DNA of 64,000 nt, taken from Longimicrobium sp. (GTDB lineage Bacteria > Gemmatimonadota > Gemmatimonadetes > Longimicrobiales > Longimicrobiaceae). Each line of letters opens with the position of its first letter. Position 1 is the stretch's first letter. The stretch covers positions 1 to 64,000 of the forward strand of contig NZ_DATIND010000137.1 of the NCBI RefSeq assembly GCF_035474595.1, read 5' to 3'. The notes below the pieces were generated by a model, which was given only the letters and a program-made list of their open reading frames with translations, was not told the DNA's origin and searched no databases. Positions 44,960 to 53,747 of the stretch are shown in pieces. The position numbers and the translations under genes are program-made.

Positions 44960-46046
44960 GGGTCTCCACGGCGCGCGGCGCGTGCGCCGCGACGGGTGGG
45001 GGCGCGCCGTCGCGCGGGGCCGAGAGGTCGGCCACGTACCAGTCCAGGGCGGCGCGCAGCCCCTCGGCCACGGTGTGCGTGGGGGCGTACCCCAGCACGC
45101 GCCGCGCCTTGTCGATCGAGGCCAGCGAGTGGCGCACGTCGCCGGGGCGGAAGTCGGCGTGCTGCAGCCGCGCCGCGGCCGCCGCGGGCGAGCGCGGGGC
45201 CAGCCCGTCTCGCAGCGCGGCGAAGAGCGCGGCCAGGGTGGTGCACTCGCCGCCGGCCACGTTGAACACCTGCCGCGTCACCGCCTCGGCCGGCGCGGCC
45301 GCGGCCAGGAGGTTGGCCTGCACCACGTTGTCCACGTAGCAGAAGTCGCGGCTGGTCTCTCCGTCGCCGTACACCACGCAGGGCTCGCCCTTCAGCAGGG
45401 CGCGGACCCAGCGAGGGATGACGGCCGCGTACGGCCCCTCGGGCGACTGCCGCCGCCCGAACACGTTGAAGTAGCGCAGCCCCACGGCCTCGATCCCGTA
45501 CACCCGCGCGAACACCCCCGCGTACAGCTCGCCCGCCACCTTGCTGGCGGCGTACGGCGAAAGCGGCGCCCCGGTGACCTCCTCGACCTTGGGAAGCGCC
45601 GGGTGGTCGCCGTACACCGAGCTGGAGCTGGCGTACACCAGGCGGCGCACGCCGTGGCGGCGCAGCGCCTGGAGGAGGTTCACGAAGCCGTCCACGTTGT
45701 TGCGGTGGGTGGCCTCGGGGTCGTCGATCGAGCGGGGAACCGAGCCGAGCGCGGCCTGGTGCAGCACCACGTCCACGCCGCGGCACGCCTCGTCCAGGTC
45801 GGCGGCGCGGCACAGGTCGCCCTCCACGAAGTGGAAGCTCCCCGAGCCGGACCCCGACGCCGCGGCGGCGGCCTCGAGCAGGTTGCCGCGGCTGCCGGTG
45901 CTGAAGTTGTCGAGCCCCACCACGCGCTGGCCCAGCGACAGCAGCTCCTCGACCAGCGCCGACCCGATGAACCCGGCCGCGCCGGTGACCAGCCAGGTGC
46001 GCGGCGCCCCGCGCACTTCCCGGCGGACCTCCTGGAGGCGCGTCAT
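44952..46046 (-). CDS. UDP-N-acetylhexosamine 4-epimerase-like SDR (TviC/WbpP type)
   Basis: 364 aa. TGAAGFIGSALVEELL, SSSSVYGDHPALPK and SPYAASKVAGELY (Y/K catalytic) are intact; LRYFNVFGRRQSPEGPYAAVIPRWV is typical of TviC/WbpP-like epimerases on UDP-GlcNAc or its uronate. It follows the dehydrogenase at 46043-47431 by a 4-bp overlap, so together they make UDP-GalNAcA-type sugars. A short Ser/Gly run (ASGSGSGSFHF) and a Pro/Ala tail are unusual. Confidence 0.88.
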   Translation of the reverse strand: MTRLQEVRREVRGAPRTWLVTGAAGFIGSALVEELLSLGQRVVGLDNFSTGSRGNLLEAAAAASGSGSGSFHFVEGDLCRAADLDEACRGVDVVLHQAALGSVPRSIDDPEATHRNNVDGFVNLLQALRRHGVRRLVYASSSSVYGDHPALPKVEEVTGAPLSPYAASKVAGELYAGVFARVYGIEAVGLRYFNVFGRRQSPEGPYAAVIPRWVRALLKGEPCVVYGDGETSRDFCYVDNVVQANLLAAAAPAEAVTRQVFNVAGGECTTLAALFAALRDGLAPRSPAAAAARLQHADFRPGDVRHSLASIDKARRVLGYAPTHTVAEGLRAALDWYVADLSAPRDGAPPPVAAHAPRAVETHG

Positions 46047-47431
46047 ACCGGGGCGGGCTGCAGACGGGACGCCGCCTCGACCGTGCCCGGCCGGGTGAGC
46101 CCCACCACGCGCGCCCCCGCGCCCGAGCCGCTCCGGCGCAGCACGCCGCGCGTGTCCACCACCAGCTTGGCCAGCGCGCTCACGCGGTTGTAGTCCACGC
46201 TGCTGTGGTCGGTGACCACCACCACCAGGTCGGCCGAGGCCAGCGCCTGGTCGGTGAGCGGCACCGAGTGCAGCGGCAGCCCGCGCAGCGCCGTGTCGCC
46301 GTCGTCGCGGATGACGGGGCAGAAGGGGTCGTGGTATTCCACCTGCGCGCCGCGCTCCTGCAGCATCCGGATGATCTCCAGCGCCGGGCTCTCGCGCAGG
46401 TCGTCGATGTCCTTCTTGTAGGCCACGCCCAGCACCAGCACCCGGCTCCCGTTCACCGCCTTGCGCTCCTCGTTCAGCGCCGTGGCGGCCTTGTGCACCA
46501 CGAAGGCCGGCATCTCGGCGTTGATCTCGCTGGCCAGGTCGATCATGCGGGTGCGGAAGGCCAGGCTGCGCATCTTCCACGACAGGTAGTGCGGGTCCAG
46601 CGGGATGCAGTGCCCGCCCAGGCCGGGGCCGGGGGTGAACTTCATGAAGCCGAACGGCTTGGTGGCCGCGGCCTCGATCACCTCCCACACGTCCACGCCC
46701 AGCTTCTCGCACGCCTGCGCCAGCTCGTTGGCCAGCGCGATGTTGATCATGCGGAAGGTGTTCTCGTACACCTTGGTGAGCTCGGCCGCCTCGGCGCTCT
46801 CCACCGGCACCATGGCCTCGAAGATCCCCGAGTACAGCGCCATCCCGGCCTGCAGGCAGGCGGGGGTGATGCCGCCGATGACCTTGGGGGTGTTGCGCGT
46901 GTGCCACACCGCGTTCCCCGGGTCCACCCGCTCGGGGCTGAAGCAGAGGAAGAAGTCCTCGCCCACCTTCAGCCCGCTCTCCTCCAGGATGGGGAGAACC
47001 ACCTCGCGGGTGGTGCCGGGGAAGGTGGTGCTCTCCAGGATCAGCAGCTGCCCGGGGCGCAGCGCGTGCAGCACCGCGTGGGTGGCCGCGATCACATAGG
47101 AAAGGTCGGGGTCCTTGATCTTGTTCAGCGGCGTGGGCACGCAGATCGACACCGCGTCGCACTCGGCCAGGCGGGTGAGGTCGGAGGTGGCCTGGAGCAG
47201 CCCCTCGCCCACGAACGCGCCCACCACGTCGGCGCTCACGTCGGCGATGTGGCTGTACCCGGCGTTCACGCCGTCGACCACCGGCTGGGTGATGTCGAAG
47301 CCGATGCAGCGGTAGCCGCTGCGGGCGATCTCCACGGCCAGCGGCAGCCCCACATAGCCCAGGCCGATCACGCCCACGACGGCCTGGCGCTGCCGGATCC
47401 CGTCCAGCAGGTCTTCGTGCGAAACGCTCAT
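46043..47431 (-). CDS. UDP-N-acetyl-hexosamine 6-dehydrogenase (TviB/WbpA type)
   Basis: 462 aa UDP-sugar dehydrogenase. VIGLGYVGLPLAVEIA (NAD fold), CVPTPLNKIKDPDLSYV, LESTTFPGTTREV, GNAVWHTRNTPKVIGG and active C275 in LGGHCIPLDP. The PGNAVWHTRNTPKVIGG motif separates it from UDP-glucose dehydrogenases such as the ugd at 11485. It is the first gene of a nine-gene operon ending at 36285. An upstream promoter lies at 47532-47560. Confidence 0.93.
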   Translation of the reverse strand: MSVSHEDLLDGIRQRQAVVGVIGLGYVGLPLAVEIARSGYRCIGFDITQPVVDGVNAGYSHIADVSADVVGAFVGEGLLQATSDLTRLAECDAVSICVPTPLNKIKDPDLSYVIAATHAVLHALRPGQLLILESTTFPGTTREVVLPILEESGLKVGEDFFLCFSPERVDPGNAVWHTRNTPKVIGGITPACLQAGMALYSGIFEAMVPVESAEAAELTKVYENTFRMINIALANELAQACEKLGVDVWEVIEAAATKPFGFMKFTPGPGLGGHCIPLDPHYLSWKMRSLAFRTRMIDLASEINAEMPAFVVHKAATALNEERKAVNGSRVLVLGVAYKKDIDDLRESPALEIIRMLQERGAQVEYHDPFCPVIRDDGDTALRGLPLHSVPLTDQALASADLVVVVTDHSSVDYNRVSALAKLVVDTRGVLRRSGSGAGARVVGLTRPGTVEAASRLQPAPV

Positions 47432-47531
47432 CGTACTCTGGTTCGAGTTCGCGTGCCCGCCGCGCGTAAGCGGCGGTGCCACGGCACCTTGCGGCACTTC
47501 GGTGGCAAAGGTCGGCCCCCGTCGGCGTGCA

Positions 47532-47560
47532 AAGCTAACATGGGGTGCGGGATTGTGAAA
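47532..47560 (-). promoter_or_regulatory. Candidate promoter of the wzx/wzy operon
   Basis: Minus-strand TTTCAC (47560-47555) and TAGCTT (47537-47532), 17-bp spacer, overlapping the 3' end of the nucleotidyltransferase-like gene. The -10 lies in TTAGCTTT, a motif shared with other promoters here. About 100 bp before the ATG at 47431. Confidence 0.4.
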
Positions 47561-48731
47561 GCCGCGCTCCGGACGGCACCCGGGCGGCGGCGCGCCCGGC
47601 GCCGGCGGCCAGCGGGAGCGCCGCGGCGGTCCAGAAGGCGTAGCGTGCGCCGCGCACGGCGGTGCGCAGCGCGGCACCCAGCCGCGGCACGCGCCGCTCG
47701 GCCCAGGCCAGCGGCGGCAGGTGCGAGCCGTGTGCGTTGCGCGCGAGGAGCGCCCGGAACTCGCTCCGGTCGGCGGGGGCCCCCACCAGCGGAACCACGG
47801 TCAGCGCCAGCTCGGCGCGCACCCAGGGTGGAAGCCGCAAACGCACCGTCCAGAACTGCAGCCCGTATGCCGCCGCAGCAATTCGCCCGAAACAATCGGT
47901 GCCCGGCGTGCCGGCGGCCAGCGCTCGCCCCGCCTCCAGCACCTCGCCCAGCGGCAGGGCGAAGCGGTGGGCGCCGGCCCGCGCGCCGATCTCCTCCACC
48001 TCGTCCGCCGTGCACTCGCGCAGCGCGGCGGCCAGGAGCAGCAGGTCGCGCAGGCCGCCGCGGCGCAGCGGGTGGTGCAGCGCGGAGTGCACCAGCAGGT
48101 GCCAGGCGTGGTCCAGCGGCGCGGGGCGGCGGAGCGCCGGCCAGCCGGGAAGGGCGACGGCGCGCTCCAGCACCCCGGGCTCCGCCTGGTCCGGTGGGAG
48201 CCCGGTGTGGATCTCCACCGGCACCGCGCCCGGGGCGATCCGGGGCCGCGCGTGCCACTCGTCCGCGTGGCTGTACGGCTGGTATCCCGACGCGTCCAGC
48301 GCCTCGCCCAGGCGCCCGGCGGCGCCCGGCTCCAGCAGCACGTCCACGTCGGCCAGGTCCAGCGGCTCGGCGCCGGGGGTGAGGACCACGCCGCCCTTCA
48401 GCACCACCACGGCGGCCCCGCCGAGCGACGCCGCCGCGCGGGAGATGAGGGCCAGCCCGGCGCGGGCGGAGAGCACGCGCTGCGTCTCGATCCCGGCGCG
48501 CTGGCGAAGGAGCGTGGCGATCTCGGGGGGGAGGCGCGTCGCCCCCGAATCTCCCAGCCGGGCGTGGAGGGGGAGGGCGCAGCGTTCGACGCGGAGGAAG
48601 AGCTCCCATCCCGCCCGATCCCCCGGCGCCTCGCCCGCCTCTTCCCCGAAGAAGACCGCCCACGCCCAGCGGCGGACCGCCAGCGCGGCGGAGACGGCGG
48701 AGCGCCCGGCGGTGTCAGCCGCGGCGGGCAC
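47535..48731 (-). CDS. Nucleotidyltransferase-fold protein (NTP_transf_5-like)
   Basis: 398 aa, GTG start at 48731 that overlaps hemB by 17 bp. [29 protein letters not shown] has the LKG...DxDxL pattern of the NTP_transf_5 family (pol-beta-like fold), found in exopolysaccharide and exosortase loci. The C-terminal half ([28 protein letters not shown]) is also seen in that family. The substrate is unknown and the catalytic residues are only partly clear. Confidence 0.7.
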   Translation of the reverse strand: MPAAADTAGRSAVSAALAVRRWAWAVFFGEEAGEAPGDRAGWELFLRVERCALPLHARLGDSGATRLPPEIATLLRQRAGIETQRVLSARAGLALISRAAASLGGAAVVVLKGGVVLTPGAEPLDLADVDVLLEPGAAGRLGEALDASGYQPYSHADEWHARPRIAPGAVPVEIHTGLPPDQAEPGVLERAVALPGWPALRRPAPLDHAWHLLVHSALHHPLRRGGLRDLLLLAAALRECTADEVEEIGARAGAHRFALPLGEVLEAGRALAAGTPGTDCFGRIAAAAYGLQFWTVRLRLPPWVRAELALTVVPLVGAPADRSEFRALLARNAHGSHLPPLAWAERRVPRLGAALRTAVRGARYAFWTAAALPLAAGAGRAAARVPSGARLSQSRTPC

Positions 48732-49698
48732 GGGCGAAGCGGCGCGCGTAGTAGCTGATGACCAGGTCGGCGCCGGCGCGGCGGATGGAGGTGAGCGCCT
48801 CCTCGTGCGCGCGCGGGCCGTCGATCCACCCCCGCTCCGCGGCGGCCTCGATCATGGCGTACTCGCCGGAGACGTGGTAGGCGCAGACGGGAAAGCCTGT
48901 CTCGTCCTTCACCCGCCGCACCACGTCCAGGTACGCCAGCGCGGGCTTCACCATCACCATGTCGGCGCCCTCGGCGATGTCGAGCCGCACCTCGCGCAGC
49001 GCCTCGGCCACGTTGCCGGGGTCCATCTGCGCGGTGCGCCGGTCGCCGAACTCGGGGGCGCTTCCCGCGGCGTCGCGGAAGGGGCCGTAGAAGGCGCTGG
49101 CGTACTTGGCGGCGTAGGAGAGGATGGCGGTCTGCTCCAGCCCCGCGTGGTCCAGCGCCGCGCGGATCGCCCCCACCCGCCCGTCCATCATGTCCGACGG
49201 CGCGACGACGTCCGCCCCCGCCTGGGCGTGGGAGACGGCGGTGCGCGCCAGCAGCGGAACGGTGCGGTCGTTGTCCACGTCGCCGTCGACGATGATGCCG
49301 CAGTGGCCGTGGCTGGTGTACTCGCAGAGGCAGACGTCGGTGATCACGAGAAGCTCGGGAAGCTCGCGCTTCAGCAGGCGGACGGCGGTCTGCACGATCC
49401 CCTGCTCGTCGTAGGCCCCGCTCCCCTCCGGGTCCTTGGCGGCCGGAAGCCCGAAGAGAAGCACGCCGCCCAGCCCCAGCCGGAGCGCCTCCTCGGCGTC
49501 CTTCAGCAGCTCGTCGGGCGAGGTCTGCTCCACGCCCGGCATCGATCCCACGGGGCGGCGCACGCCGCTGCCGGGGACGGCGAAGAGCGGGAGGATCAGG
49601 TCGCCGGGGAGAACCGTGGTCTCGCGCACCAGCGCGCGCAGCGGCTCGGTGCGGCGCAGCCGGCGCGGCCGGTACGCGGGGTGACTGGACATCAGCAT
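48715..49698 (-). CDS. hemB: Delta-aminolevulinic acid dehydratase (porphobilinogen synthase)
   Basis: 327 aa. Joins two 5-aminolevulinate into porphobilinogen in heme synthesis. Zn-type site with C123, C125 and C133 ([13 protein letters not shown]), active lysines K198 ([16 protein letters not shown]) and K251 ([12 protein letters not shown]). The start ATG 49698 has an AGAGAG site about 9 nt upstream; ATG 49692 is close by. It lies beside, and partly overlaps, the nucleotidyltransferase-like gene, at the edge of the polysaccharide operons. No other heme gene except cobA-hemD is in the window. Confidence 0.97.
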   Translation of the reverse strand: MLMSSHPAYRPRRLRRTEPLRALVRETTVLPGDLILPLFAVPGSGVRRPVGSMPGVEQTSPDELLKDAEEALRLGLGGVLLFGLPAAKDPEGSGAYDEQGIVQTAVRLLKRELPELLVITDVCLCEYTSHGHCGIIVDGDVDNDRTVPLLARTAVSHAQAGADVVAPSDMMDGRVGAIRAALDHAGLEQTAILSYAAKYASAFYGPFRDAAGSAPEFGDRRTAQMDPGNVAEALREVRLDIAEGADMVMVKPALAYLDVVRRVKDETGFPVCAYHVSGEYAMIEAAAERGWIDGPRAHEEALTSIRRAGADLVISYYARRFARARRG

Positions 49699-50369
49699 CG
49701 TTGGGACTCTCTTCGCTTGTATCACGATGCGGAGGTGGACCACGGGGTTGCCCCTGCGAGCCTCACGCCGCGTCAGCCTTGGACCAGTCCACGGCCGTGT
49801 TCGCCCGGCGGTCACGCCGATCGGAGCGCTGGCGCCGAGCCGCGGTCATAGCACATAACGTCGCCGTGGCCGCGCGTCCAAGATCGGTGTACTCCGCACC
49901 CGGCGCCGCGTTCGATACGACGGGGAGATATCCGCCGTGCATCGCGCGTCTCCTCCCATCGCATCGGCGCAGGGCCACGAATGCGCGGAAGGCCGGGCGC
50001 GGAGCCTCCATGCCCGATATCGTCAACCGAATTTCTCATACCGGATTCGGAGATCGATCGTGCAATCCGGAAGCGCACGTGCAACCCTGCCTATAGATCC
50101 TTCGGCCTGCAATCGCTCGTGCAGGGACAACGACGCTGGGGCCGGCCTGAATAGAAAGTTCCGGGCGCAGCCGGTCACCGGCGACTGAAGTCGCAGCAAC
50201 AACTACGGGAAGCCTCGCAAACTGCGCGAGGCTGTTCGGCTCGGCGACAGGCTCCGGCTCCGGAGGACGCCTCCCTTTCATCCATCGTGGCCGCGCGAAG
50301 CGCGGTGTTCGACTCAGGATGACGTCTCTCTGTGCGTTTGTAATGCACAGATGATAGCCAGATCCGGTA
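49699..50369. other. Intergenic region: no gene, then repeat copy B
   Basis: 670 bp between hemB and the formyltransferase, both on minus. The first half (49699-50034) shows no gene; short reading frames of 80-90 codons there have no motif and overlap each other. No convincing hemB -35/-10 was found. The second half holds repeat copy B. Confidence 0.5.
50035..50330. repeat. Dispersed intergenic repeat, copy B
   Basis: Homologous to 28307-28676. Blocks 50192-50222 and 50224-50245 are identical and direct; the 20-nt block 50093-50112 is the exact reverse complement of 28408-28427; CTCAGGATGACGTC (50313-50326) is the reverse complement of 28359-28372. Not coding. Confidence 0.85.
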
Positions 50370-51176
50370 TCAGGCGCGGGCGCGGCGCCGGCGGGCGAAG
50401 GCGCGGACGTCGGTGAAGGCGGGCATGGGAAAGAGCCCCGTGCGGTCCGCCGGCGTGCCCTCTCCCAGCATCCCCGCCGGAAGCCTTCCCTCGCGCTCCA
50501 CCTGGCGGAGCAGCTCGGCCAGGAGGGCGCCGCCGCGGCGCTTCTTCTCCACCATCACGTCCAGGAAGTCGCTGGACGGGCCCATCGCCACCGGGAACGA
50601 CGCCAGCAGCCGGCCCGCGTCGACCTTCGGCACCATCTCGTGGATGGAGACGTAGCCCGCGGGCTCGCCCTCCATCATCTCCCAGAAGGTGCCGAAGCTC
50701 CCCCGGTACAGCGGCAGCCGCCCGTTGTGGACGTTCACCGCGGCCACGCGCGGCACCTCCAGCACCGCCGCCCGGAAGATCTCGGGCGCGCCCACCGACA
50801 CCAGCACGTCGGGGCGGAGCGCGCGCAGCTGCTCGATCGAGGCGTTGAGCGAGGCCACCGCGTGCACCTCCGGCGTGCCCGGCCACGCCTGCTCGCGCCG
50901 CAGGTGCAGCCCCGCCGCGCGGTCGCGGCCGCGGGGGAGCCTGGCCGCGGCCGCCGCGAGCCGCAGGCAGCCGCCCACGCCGCAGAGCAGGAGCGGCGTG
51001 GCGGCGCGCTGCCACACCGGCCCGCGCGGCCGCACCTTTCCAGCGACGGCGAACACGGCCGCGAGCGGTGGTCCGTCCGCATCGCGGTACGCCCGCCAGA
51101 ACACGCCCCCCAGCGCATCGTCCGGCGCGGTGGCCAGCACCACCCGCAGCGGACGCGCGCCCGCGTCGTCCGTCAT
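50370..51176 (-). CDS. Formyltransferase-family protein
   Basis: 268 aa of the N10-formyl-THF formyltransferase fold (Met-tRNA/GART/sugar N-formyltransferase). NVHNGRLPLYRGSFGTFWEM has the N-x-H core and the LLPxYRG-like loop; IHEMVPKVDAGRLL has the catalytic D. In sugar loci such enzymes N-formylate an amino-sugar. It overlaps the deacetylase by 4 bp (ATGA), so deacetylation then formylation of one amino group is a fair guess. N-terminal 100 residues are weakly conserved. Confidence 0.78.
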   Translation of the reverse strand: MTDDAGARPLRVVLATAPDDALGGVFWRAYRDADGPPLAAVFAVAGKVRPRGPVWQRAATPLLLCGVGGCLRLAAAAARLPRGRDRAAGLHLRREQAWPGTPEVHAVASLNASIEQLRALRPDVLVSVGAPEIFRAAVLEVPRVAAVNVHNGRLPLYRGSFGTFWEMMEGEPAGYVSIHEMVPKVDAGRLLASFPVAMGPSSDFLDVMVEKKRRGGALLAELLRQVEREGRLPAGMLGEGTPADRTGLFPMPAFTDVRAFARRRRARA

Positions 51177-52057
51177 CCCGCGCGTCCTCGCGCCGCGCGC
51201 GGCTGGGCGGCGCGGGCCGGCGCCGCGGAGGTCCGGCCGCCGGGCGCCGTCTGGTCCACCCGGACCGGCGTGTACCCCAGCGACAGCACGTCGGACAGGT
51301 AGCGGCGCAGCAGCTCCACGTTCTGCGGCCCGATCCCGCGGCGGTGGCGCCGGGGGATGTCCGCCTTCAGCGCCTGCGCCTCCGCGCTCACGAACTCGGC
51401 GGGGTGCACGTAGAACACCAGGGTGTCGGCGCGCGCCCGGATGCGGCGGTTGGCCCAGCGCAGCGGGCGCAGGCCGAACGCGCGCAGGCCGCTCATGTTC
51501 ATGGGCACCACGAACGCGGAGGGCGGCACCTCCACCACCGGGCTGTCACCCGGCACGGCCAGGTGCTCGCGCGACGGATGGTAGGGGTCGCGCGGGGCGC
51601 GGAAGTACCGGGTCTGGTGCCCCAGCTGCCCCATCCCCGCGTCGTAGCGGCGCGCCGGCACCGACGAGTCGTGGGTGTAGCCCAGCGTCTCCAGCACCCG
51701 CAGCGTGGTCTCGCCCACCCACAGGTTGGGCGCGCGGAAGGAGTGCGGCCGCACCCCGGTGGCCTTCTCGACCGCGCCGGTGGTCAGCTCCAGCCAGCGG
51801 AGCTGATCGGCGTACGGCGAGCTCCCGTAGTTCTCGTAGTTGCGCAGCCCGTGCTCCCAGCCATGGCTGCCCACCTCGTGGCCGCGGCGCACCGCCTCGG
51901 CCAGCAGCTCGCCGTACTCGGACGCGAAGCCGCCCACGGAGAAGAAGGTGCCGCGGATCCCCAGCTCGTCGCAGAGGTCGTAGAGCGCTGGAAGGGCGAC
52001 CTCGGAGCCGCGCACCCAGTCCACGTCCACGCTGAAGCAAAACGTCTTATCACCCAT
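51173..52057 (-). CDS. Polysaccharide deacetylase (NodB-type)
   Basis: 294 aa. SVDVDWVRGSE and GHEVGSHGWEHG are the metal and catalytic motifs; RAPNLWVGETTLRVLETLGYTHDSSV is the second half of the fold (conserved R and F/L). LVFYVHPAEF ends the barrel. It is shorter than the other two deacetylases in the window. ATG 52057 was used; GTG 52060 is adjacent. It overlaps the formyltransferase. The lack of a signal peptide suggests a cytosolic lipid-linked or nucleotide-linked substrate. Confidence 0.88.
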   Translation of the reverse strand: MGDKTFCFSVDVDWVRGSEVALPALYDLCDELGIRGTFFSVGGFASEYGELLAEAVRRGHEVGSHGWEHGLRNYENYGSSPYADQLRWLELTTGAVEKATGVRPHSFRAPNLWVGETTLRVLETLGYTHDSSVPARRYDAGMGQLGHQTRYFRAPRDPYHPSREHLAVPGDSPVVEVPPSAFVVPMNMSGLRAFGLRPLRWANRRIRARADTLVFYVHPAEFVSAEAQALKADIPRRHRRGIGPQNVELLRRYLSDVLSLGYTPVRVDQTAPGGRTSAAPARAAQPRAARGRAG

Positions 52058-52136
52058 CACGAATCAGGTTGCGGTGCGGCGGAGGCGGATCGGGCCCGCC
52101 AATGTATCCGGCCCCCGGGCCGGTGCCAACCCGGCT

Positions 52137-53747
52137 TCAGAACAGCCAGGCGAAGGTGGCCTGCAGCGAGTGCTCCGTCCCCCAGTCGCCGTGCTCCAGC
52201 TGCCACCGGGCGCGGGCCTCGGCGCGCGGGAAGAGGCGGAAGGCGGCGTCCAGCCGGCCGCCCTCGCTGCGCCCGGTGCGGGTGGGCGTGTACAGGTTCC
52301 CCCCGTTGTAGCGGGGGATGTGCAGGCTGTAGTCCGAGCGGTCGCGCAGGAAGGCGCGCGCGTCCAGCCGCAGCCGCGCGTCCAGCGCGTCGCCCTGGAC
52401 GTACGCCGCGTACTCGGCGCCCTCGCCGCCCAGCGGGTGCCCCAGCGGCCGGTCGTGCACCGCCCAGTTGCCGCGGAAGGTGGCGCTGGTGTACCACACG
52501 CCGTGGCCGCAGCAGGCGTGCTTGAAGTAGGTGTACTCCGCCCCCAGCGCCGCGTTCGGCACGCCGGGGAGGGCCGGGAGGAAGAGGCCGATGATGCGCG
52601 CCGGCTCCTCGTCCAGCGCCCCCGCCGCGTCGTCGGCGCCCCACTCCACGTACAGCGTGGCGGGAACGACGGTTTCGGTGGGCAGGCGGTAGCGCCCCTC
52701 GAGCGAGAGGATCTGGTTCTCGAAGCGGCTGTGCACGACGCCCACCAGCATGCGCAGCACGCGGCCGGCGGTCACCGGCTCCGCGTCGCCGCCGAACATG
52801 GAGCCGCGGTTGATGGCCAGCGTCACGCGAGGATGCGGCTGCATGGCCGCGCGCAGCCCCCACAGGTCCGGGTTGGTGGGATGCCGCGCCGGGTCGTTCA
52901 CCGGCCCCGCGAAGGTGTGCAGGGTGACGGGGCCCAGGTAGCGGAGGAGCGACGGAAGGCGGAAGGGCCGCGTGGTCTGCAGCTCGATGCGCGGAAGCGC
53001 GTCGGGGTCGGAGTAGACGATTCCCCCCGTGCGCCCGTAGCCGTAGCCGACCGGCGCGCGCCCCACGGAGAGCTGGAAGGGCCCGGCCCCCACGGCCACG
53101 TCCCACTGCCGCAGCACCGCCTCGCCCCCGCGGTAGGCACCCTCGGCGCTGGCGCTGGCCCACGGCAGCGCCACGCCGCCGAGCAGCGACACGCGCGCGG
53201 CCGAGACGTCGGGGAGCGGACGCGGGTCCTGCCGGTTGATCTGGTAGCCGATCACGGCGCCCACGCGCCCGGAGGCGTCGTCCACCCCCGCGGCCGCCTG
53301 TCCGCCGAGCAGCGTCACCGGCCCGGAGGCGCGGTTCGCGAGCCCGTACTCGGGGAACTCCTCCACGAAGCGCGCCTCCCATCCGGTCGCCAGCGCGCGG
53401 AGCGAGGGAGACGATGCGTTCGCGGCGGCCTCGGCCAGCGCGCGGGCCACCTCGGCGCGCGGCACGGCGCGCTGCGCGGGGAGGAAGCGGGTGAGGCCCA
53501 GCGCCTCGGCGCGCCACGCGGCCCGCACCGCCCAGTGGTCCTCGGGAAGGAGGGGAGATGCGTGGAACGACGAGCCGCCGCGCATCCGCGTGTCCGTCAC
53601 CGCCGGCGAGGTATCGGCCGACGCGATCACGGTGTCCGTCACCACGGCGGTGTCGACGGCGACGGCGGTCGTGTCCTGCGCCGCGGCGCGCGCGGAAAAC
53701 GCGGCGGCCACGCAGATCACCGCCACGCCCTGTCTCCCCATCCTCAT
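52137..53747 (-). CDS. Wzi-like capsule assembly outer-membrane protein
   Basis: 536 aa with a signal peptide (RQGVAVICVAAAFSARAAAQ). Many amphipathic beta-strand stretches (VGAVIGYQINRQDP, ASAEGAYRGGEAVLRQWDVAVGAGPFQLSVGRAPVGYGYGRTGGIVYSD, RWQLEHGDWGTEHSLQATFAWLF) end in a C-terminal Phe, as in barrels. The pattern fits the capsule assembly protein Wzi family, which anchors capsule on the outer membrane. ATG 53747 overlaps the cobA-hemD stop (ATGA), so this barrel gene is coupled to a heme gene. Confidence 0.8.
   Translation of the reverse strand: MRMGRQGVAVICVAAAFSARAAAQDTTAVAVDTAVVTDTVIASADTSPAVTDTRMRGGSSFHASPLLPEDHWAVRAAWRAEALGLTRFLPAQRAVPRAEVARALAEAAANASSPSLRALATGWEARFVEEFPEYGLANRASGPVTLLGGQAAAGVDDASGRVGAVIGYQINRQDPRPLPDVSAARVSLLGGVALPWASASAEGAYRGGEAVLRQWDVAVGAGPFQLSVGRAPVGYGYGRTGGIVYSDPDALPRIELQTTRPFRLPSLLRYLGPVTLHTFAGPVNDPARHPTNPDLWGLRAAMQPHPRVTLAINRGSMFGGDAEPVTAGRVLRMLVGVVHSRFENQILSLEGRYRLPTETVVPATLYVEWGADDAAGALDEEPARIIGLFLPALPGVPNAALGAEYTYFKHACCGHGVWYTSATFRGNWAVHDRPLGHPLGGEGAEYAAYVQGDALDARLRLDARAFLRDRSDYSLHIPRYNGGNLYTPTRTGRSEGGRLDAAFRLFPRAEARARWQLEHGDWGTEHSLQATFAWLF

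Noticed and set aside
49763-50084. Two minus-strand frames of 87 and 90 codons between hemB and the formyltransferase
   Set aside because: They overlap in different frames, have no motif or ribosome site, and one runs into the repeat.
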